A stretch of DNA of 64,000 nucleotides from Pyxidicoccus parkwaysis. GTDB taxonomy: Bacteria; Myxococcota; Myxococcia; Myxococcales; Myxococcaceae. The stretch covers positions 3,400,001 through 3,464,000 of the forward strand of contig NZ_CP071090.1 of assembly GCF_017301735.1 (NCBI RefSeq). Reading direction: 5' to 3'. Under the pieces are notes generated by a model, which saw only the letters and a program-made list of their open reading frames with translations, was not told where the DNA came from and made no database searches. Shown one piece after another: positions 59,611 through 64,000 of the stretch (positions are counted from its first letter, which is position 1; each line of letters opens with the position of its first letter). A program made the translations under genes and the position numbers.

Positions 59611-62027
59611 TGACGACGCAGGCCTGTCCCAACTGCGGGACGCAACACGACATCCGGGTGTACGTCAGCGGGCAGAAGTTCACCTGCCGCTGCGGCATCA
59701 AGATCGAGGTGCGTCGCGGCGACTCCGCCGTCGGGGCCGGCCTGCGCAACACGGTGGTGCCGGGCGCCAGCGGCGTCTTCGACCGGAAGTCCCGCGTCGG
59801 CAATGGCGCGGCGGAGGCGCAGGGCACGGAGGCGCAGCAGAGCGTGAATGCGCCGTCCACGAAGGGTGCCGTGCGCCCGTCGGAGGCCATCACCTTCGTG
59901 CCGGGTGCGGAGCTCGTGGGTGTCGCCGCGCCGCCCTCGATGGTGGCAGCGCGTGCGGAGCGGCCCGCGTCGGGCTTCGCCACGCCGGTGCAGACCTCGA
60001 CGGCCTCGCGCCCGGTGGTTCCTCCCTCGGCGGTGCCGGCGTTCGGCGTCGCGCGGCCGGGCTCGAATGGCGAGCACAAGAACGGGACACCCGCTCCGGG
60101 CCTCGAGGGGCCACAAGGCGCGGCGAGCGGCGTGGCGCTGCCCTCCGACGTCGCGGGCAACGAAGCGCCGGTGGAGGCGACGGTGGTGCGCTCCTCGACA
60201 GCGAAGACGGGCCATGGCACCGCGCACTCGGACCTGGGCGAGCAGGACCTGAGCACCTTCGTGGCGGGCGGCAAGGTGGAGCTGCCGGGCTTCGAGTTGC
60301 TCGAGATGCTCGGACGGGGCGGCATGGGCGAGGTGTGGCTCGCGCGCCAGCAGTCGCTGGGCCGCACGGTGGCGGTGAAGCTCTTGCCGCCGCGGCTGGC
60401 GAAGGACCCTGAGTTCGTCACCCGCTTCGAGAAGGAGGCCACGGCGCTGGCCGCCCTCAACCACCCGCACATCGTTCAAATCATCGACCGGGGCGTGGCG
60501 GGCGAGCACTACTACTTCGTCATGGAGTACGTGGAGGGCCGCTCGCTGCGCGAGGCGATGGCGGCGGGCCTGGCTCCGCAGCAGGGGCTGAAGCTGCTGC
60601 TCTCGGTGGCGCGCGCGATTGAGTGCGCCCACGACAAGGGCATCATCCACCGCGACCTCAAGCCGGAGAACATCCTGCTGGACTCGCGGGGCCACGTGAA
60701 GGTGGCGGACTTCGGGCTGGCGGGCATCCAGGGGCCGGACTCGCGGCTGCAGCTCACCGCGACGGCGGTGGCCATGGGCACGCTGAACTACATGGCCCCG
60801 GAGCAGCGCCGCGACGCGAAGAACGTGGACGGGCGCGCGGACCTCTTCTCGCTCGGCGTCATGCTGTACGAGGTGCTCACCGGCGAGCTGCCGCTGGGGC
60901 GCTTCAAGCTGCCGTCGTCGAAGGTGCCGGGGTTGGACCCGCGCGTGGACACGGTGGTGGAGCGGCTCCTGGAGACGGAGCCGGAGGCCCGCTACGCGAC
61001 GGCGGGCGAGCTGGGCACGGCGCTGGAGGCGATGGTGTCCGCCTCGTCCGCGCCGGGGCTGTCCCTGGGAGACGTGGAAGGGCGCGTGGTGCCGGCGGGC
61101 GCTCGCGCGGAGAGCCACCTGACGCGGCAGGTGAAGGCGGGCTGGCGGCGCGTGCGCGCGGGCCTGTCGGTGGTGGGTGGGCTGGCGCTCCTGGGCTTCG
61201 CGGTGCGCTGGTTCGTGGGGCCGGTGAGCCTGCACCTCGGCCAGGACGACCGCGTCGTCATCGGCACCAATGGCGTGAGGGTGGCGCCGGGCGCGAAGGC
61301 CTGGCCGCCGAACACGTACGGCGAGGTCTTCGCCTCGGCGAATCTGGTGGACGCGGCGCAGCCCGGCGGGACGTCTCGCTTCGAGGTGGGCTTCGACAAG
61401 GGTGAAGAGGAGATCAACGTCCACAGCGGCCAGTGGAGGCTGGTGGACGGGCAGCTCCAGGCCATCCAGGGCGGGAAGGAGACGGACGGGCGGCGGCTGG
61501 TGCCCCGCGCGTACGTGGCGCACCGCTACTTCTCCACCAACGACTTCCGGGCCGAAGTCATCATGAACGTGAAGGCGCTCGGGAAGCAGTACCCCGAGGA
61601 GCCCGACGCGCAGCACTACGGCGAGCTGGCCTTCCGCATCAAGGACCTGCAGGTGTCCGCCTTCGCCATTCCGGAAGCGGGCATGCGGCTGGCGTGGCGC
61701 TACTTCACCGAGGACGGCCAGGAGGTGGTGGGCAACAGCGCGCTGGACACGGACAACCTCGTCGAGGACGAGATGCCGCTGCCCGCGCACGGGCCCTACC
61801 TGGTGCGACTGCAGATGCAGCGCATGAAGGGCGGCATCCTCGTCGAGGCGTACCTCAACAACGAGCGCTTCGCGCGCAAGCTGTTGCCCGGGCTGGAGGA
61901 CCGCGTGGGCAAGGTGGCGCTCGGGTGCCGCAACCTGGAGTGCACCTTCGACGACTTGAAGGTGAAGGGCGTGCTGGAGTCGCGCCCCAAGCGCAAGGTC
62001 GCGCAGGGCGCTGGCGGCACGGAGTAG
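59607..62027 (+). CDS. Receptor-like Ser/Thr protein kinase with zinc-ribbon N-terminus and periplasmic sensor domain
   Basis: 806 aa. The N-terminus has a zinc ribbon with CPNC (C7, C10) and CRC (C27, C29). A Pro/Ala linker leads to the kinase domain (about 230-500): LGRGGMGEVWLARQ, VAVKLLPP, HRDLKPENIL and ADFGLAG, with all Hanks motifs. A TM helix (about 516-537) and a C-terminal beta-rich domain of about 260 residues follow (EEEINVHSGQWRLVDGQLQ, then LVRLQMQRMKGGILVEAYLN), similar in pattern to concanavalin-like sensory domains. The C-terminus should face the periplasm. It is coupled to the cyclase gene. The stop is followed by a hairpin terminator at 62063-62087. Confidence 0.93.
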   Translation: MMTTQACPNCGTQHDIRVYVSGQKFTCRCGIKIEVRRGDSAVGAGLRNTVVPGASGVFDRKSRVGNGAAEAQGTEAQQSVNAPSTKGAVRPSEAITFVPGAELVGVAAPPSMVAARAERPASGFATPVQTSTASRPVVPPSAVPAFGVARPGSNGEHKNGTPAPGLEGPQGAASGVALPSDVAGNEAPVEATVVRSSTAKTGHGTAHSDLGEQDLSTFVAGGKVELPGFELLEMLGRGGMGEVWLARQQSLGRTVAVKLLPPRLAKDPEFVTRFEKEATALAALNHPHIVQIIDRGVAGEHYYFVMEYVEGRSLREAMAAGLAPQQGLKLLLSVARAIECAHDKGIIHRDLKPENILLDSRGHVKVADFGLAGIQGPDSRLQLTATAVAMGTLNYMAPEQRRDAKNVDGRADLFSLGVMLYEVLTGELPLGRFKLPSSKVPGLDPRVDTVVERLLETEPEARYATAGELGTALEAMVSASSAPGLSLGDVEGRVVPAGARAESHLTRQVKAGWRRVRAGLSVVGGLALLGFAVRWFVGPVSLHLGQDDRVVIGTNGVRVAPGAKAWPPNTYGEVFASANLVDAAQPGGTSRFEVGFDKGEEEINVHSGQWRLVDGQLQAIQGGKETDGRRLVPRAYVAHRYFSTNDFRAEVIMNVKALGKQYPEEPDAQHYGELAFRIKDLQVSAFAIPEAGMRLAWRYFTEDGQEVVGNSALDTDNLVEDEMPLPAHGPYLVRLQMQRMKGGILVEAYLNNERFARKLLPGLEDRVGKVALGCRNLECTFDDLKVKGVLESRPKRKVAQGAGGTE

Positions 62028-62062
62028 GACCCCCTCCAGCGCGAGCGCGGTGTCCTGCGTCC

Positions 62063-62087
62063 CTTCCCCGAGGCCACCCCGGGGAAG
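62063..62087 (+). terminator. Hairpin after the kinase gene
   Basis: Perfect 8-bp stem CTTCCCCG and CGGGGAAG with a 9-nt loop, 35 bp past the kinase stop. No strong T-run (ATGGGCTGTC follows). Confidence 0.5.
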
Positions 62088-62159
62088 ATGGGCTGTCACA
62101 AACAGGCTCCCGGATTCCCCAACCATCGCGGCACTTCGCCGCGTTGAGAGGGGGAAGTC

Positions 62160-63854
62160 ATGAACTGGCCCAGGTCGTTGTGGCTCGCGTTGTCACTCAT
62201 TCCCGCCATGTCCTTCGCGGAGGACGGCGCTGGAGCGCTGGCGGACAGCAGGACCTGTCCGGGGCCGGATGCACCGGCTGCCGCGCTGCTGCGGAACGTC
62301 AACACCCAGCCGGACATCTCCGAGCTGACGCTCATGGCCGAGTCGAACGGGACGTTCTTCTTCATCGCCGTCAGCGAGCCGTACGGCTACGAGCCGTGGA
62401 TCAGCGATGGAACGCCCGGGAGCGCGCACCTGCTGAAGGACATCAATCCGGGCCCCGAGAGTGCGTTCAGCCTCGAGGACTCCGACTACAGCTCGGCCGT
62501 GGTGGACGGTGACTTCTACTTCCCCGTCAACGATGGGGTTCACGGCGTCGAGCTGTGGACGAGCAACGGGACGGAGGCGGGCACGCACCTGGTCAAGGAC
62601 ATCCGCCCCGGACCCGGCAGCTCGCGGCCCTCGTTCCTCTTCGACATGGGCCATGGCGCGCTCCTGTTCCGGGCGGACGACGGCGTCCTGGGCTGGGAGC
62701 CGTGGACGAGCCATGGCACGGCGGAGGACACCAGGCTGCTGAAGGACATCCTCCCCGGTCCCGAGGGTTCAGGCGGGCCTGCCTTCTCCGCGCGCATCGG
62801 AGGCCGCACCTGGTTCCTCGCGAATGACGGCATCCACGGCGGCGAGCCATGGGTGACGGATGGGACGCCGGCGGGCACCCGGATGGTCAGGGACATCAAC
62901 CCGGGGGCGGCGGACTCGTTCGCCATCAAGTTCACCGCCGTGGGTGGGCGTGTCGTCTTCCAGGCGGACGACGGCGAGCACGGAAACGAGCTCTGGGTGT
63001 CCGACGGGACGGAGGCGGGCACGCGGCTGCTGAAGGACATCTTCCCGGGCGCGCTCGGCGGGTTCCCCGATGAATTCCAGGCCGCTGGCGGCCGGGTCTT
63101 CTTCTTCGCGGCAGACGACATCCACGGCCGGGAGCTGTGGGTGACGGACGGGACGGAGGCGGGCACCCGGCTCGTGCGCGACATCTTTCCGGGACCGGAG
63201 CATGGAGGCTTCGGGAGCATCGCCGCGCTCGGAAGCACGGTGTTCTTCGCCGCCACTGACGAGGAGCATGGCACGGAGCTGTGGCGCAGCGATGGGACGG
63301 AGCGGGGCACGGTGCTGGTGCGGGACATGAATCCAGGGCCGGACAGCGGCTTCCGCTTCCTCCCGGGAATCCTGGCCACGGGAGATCGGCTCCTGTTCGG
63401 CGCGGACGACGGAGTGCACGGCCTCGAGCTGTGGCGGAGCGACGGCACGGAGCGGGGCACGGTGCTGCTGCAGGACCTCATCCCCGGGCCTGACGGCTCG
63501 GCGCCTCGCGCGTTCCTCCAAAGCGGAGACCACATCGTCTTCATCGCGTGGGATGCGACGTACAACGAGGAGCCGTGGACGCTCGACCGCTCGGTGCTCT
63601 CGGACTTGCGCGCGCCCTGCATCACCTGCCCGGACACGGTGGTGGCGGACGCGGCGGATGCCTACGGCGCCTCCGTGGCCTTCCCGCCGGCCCGTGCCGA
63701 GGACAACGTCACCCGCTGCCCGGCCATTCGCTACAGCCAGGCGTCCGGGAGTCGCTTCCCCGTCGGCACCACGCGCGTGACGGCCACCGCGACGGACACG
63801 GCGGCCAACAGCGCGAGCTGCACCTTCAAGGTGAAGGTCCGCGCAAGGCGGTGA
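62160..63854 (+). CDS. Secreted ELWxSDGTxAGT-repeat protein with C-terminal HYR-like domain
   Basis: 564 aa. Signal peptide MNWPRSLWLALSLIPAMSFA. Residues 60-470 hold eight or nine repeats of about 47 residues with the motif DGxHGxELWxSDGTxxGTxLxKDIxPGP (e.g. ELWVSDGTEAGTRLLKDIFPG). These are ELW repeats, probably a beta-propeller, common in myxobacteria and secreted. The last 80 residues (CITCPDTVVADA, then RYSQASGSRFPVGTTRVTAT and CTFKVKV) match the HYR domain of cell-surface proteins. Secreted or attached; function unknown. The ribosome site GAGAGGGGGAAG precedes the ATG. Confidence 0.88.
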   Translation: MNWPRSLWLALSLIPAMSFAEDGAGALADSRTCPGPDAPAAALLRNVNTQPDISELTLMAESNGTFFFIAVSEPYGYEPWISDGTPGSAHLLKDINPGPESAFSLEDSDYSSAVVDGDFYFPVNDGVHGVELWTSNGTEAGTHLVKDIRPGPGSSRPSFLFDMGHGALLFRADDGVLGWEPWTSHGTAEDTRLLKDILPGPEGSGGPAFSARIGGRTWFLANDGIHGGEPWVTDGTPAGTRMVRDINPGAADSFAIKFTAVGGRVVFQADDGEHGNELWVSDGTEAGTRLLKDIFPGALGGFPDEFQAAGGRVFFFAADDIHGRELWVTDGTEAGTRLVRDIFPGPEHGGFGSIAALGSTVFFAATDEEHGTELWRSDGTERGTVLVRDMNPGPDSGFRFLPGILATGDRLLFGADDGVHGLELWRSDGTERGTVLLQDLIPGPDGSAPRAFLQSGDHIVFIAWDATYNEEPWTLDRSVLSDLRAPCITCPDTVVADAADAYGASVAFPPARAEDNVTRCPAIRYSQASGSRFPVGTTRVTATATDTAANSASCTFKVKVRARR

Positions 63855-63872
63855 GGCGCACGCGTCCGCGGC

Positions 63873-64000
63873 TCACAGCTTGAGCCAGGCCACGCGCAGG
63901 GCCACCGTGAAGAGCCCGTGGAAGCCATCGTCCACGGGCGGCAGCGGGGTGGTGCTGGTGCCGATGCCGGGAAGCGTCACGGACTGCTCGCCCGTCCGAA
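63873..64000 (-). CDS. C-terminus of a gene cut by the window edge
   Basis: The last 41 codons of a minus-strand gene that starts beyond 64000. They end in PPVDDGFHGLFTVALRVAWLKL and a TGA at 63873-63875. The alternating aromatic/hydrophobic C-terminal strand is compatible with an outer-membrane beta-barrel or a secreted beta-sandwich, but nothing firmer can be said. It converges with the ELW-repeat gene, 18 bp apart. Confidence 0.55.
   Translation of the reverse strand, partial: RTGEQSVTLPGIGTSTTPLPPVDDGFHGLFTVALRVAWLKL

Noticed and set aside
1..64000. Prophage, integrative element or transposon
   Set aside because: No transposase, integrase, phage structural gene, tRNA-anchored repeat or composition break was seen.

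Overview
The window is GC-rich, densely coded delta-proteobacterial DNA that most resembles a member of the Myxococcaceae (Myxococcus, Corallococcus or Pyxidicoccus type). The grounds are the many lipoproteins, the CGNGVVE..EQCDDGN cysteine repeats, the FHA, Ser/Thr-kinase and hybrid-histidine-kinase signalling genes, ELWxSDGTxAGT repeat proteins and a split-type dnaE2. No rRNA, tRNA, CRISPR array, transposase, integrase or phage gene was found, so this looks like chromosomal DNA with accessory patches. Calls rest on reading motifs by eye; no database search was run.

Layout. 1-1.7 kb: three minus-strand genes, the first cut by the window edge and possibly a Dyp-type peroxidase. 1.9-5 kb: error-prone polymerase dnaE2 behind a CTGA-N8-TCAG LexA-like box. 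5-10.4 kb: a two-gene minus operon of unknown function, pairing a 623-aa aegerolysin-like/P47(TULIP)-like protein with a 1180-aa propeller plus hydrophobic-helix protein; this is the best candidate for an undescribed (toxin- or predation-like) system. 10.6-14 kb: a small conserved protein, an AidB-like acyl-CoA dehydrogenase and two tandem Imm11-type immunity paralogues without a visible toxin. 14-22 kb: a secreted two-repeat protein, an AAA ATPase, a WbqC-like protein, a pseudo-receiver/GAF/PAS histidine kinase, a phytanoyl-CoA-dioxygenase-like enzyme and a hydrolase. 22-27.5 kb: a repeat lipoprotein, an OmpR/EnvZ-type two-component pair, a lipoprotein enzyme and a predicted exported methyltransferase.

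27.6-37.9 kb holds a four-gene minus operon: a giant (1760 aa) lipoprotein multicopper oxidase, a YncE-like propeller, a double SCO copper chaperone and a cytochrome c/periplasmic-binding fusion. Two near-identical palindromes lie in front of it. The set looks like an extracytoplasmic copper-dependent oxidation system, possibly for Mn(II) or another metal. Divergent from it is a DAG-repeat lipoprotein with a lamin-tail domain.

40.5-49.1 kb: exonuclease III, a PlsC acyltransferase, a beta-helix exported protein, a multi-TM protein with a likely CTG start, an RsbQ-like hydrolase coupled to a PAS hybrid kinase, a UspA protein, an SDR whose catalytic Tyr and Lys are both replaced, and a trypsin-like lipoprotein protease. 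49.4-55.3 kb: a two-subunit Fe-S/FAD dehydrogenase of the sarcosine oxidase/HcnBC type, three 32-bp hairpin repeats, then an ECF sigma/anti-sigma operon driving an STN/bactofilin-like membrane protein. 55.3-64 kb: TruD, a lipoprotein, an FHA-GAF adenylate cyclase translationally coupled to a receptor Ser/Thr kinase, an ELW-repeat secreted protein, and the last 41 codons of a further gene.
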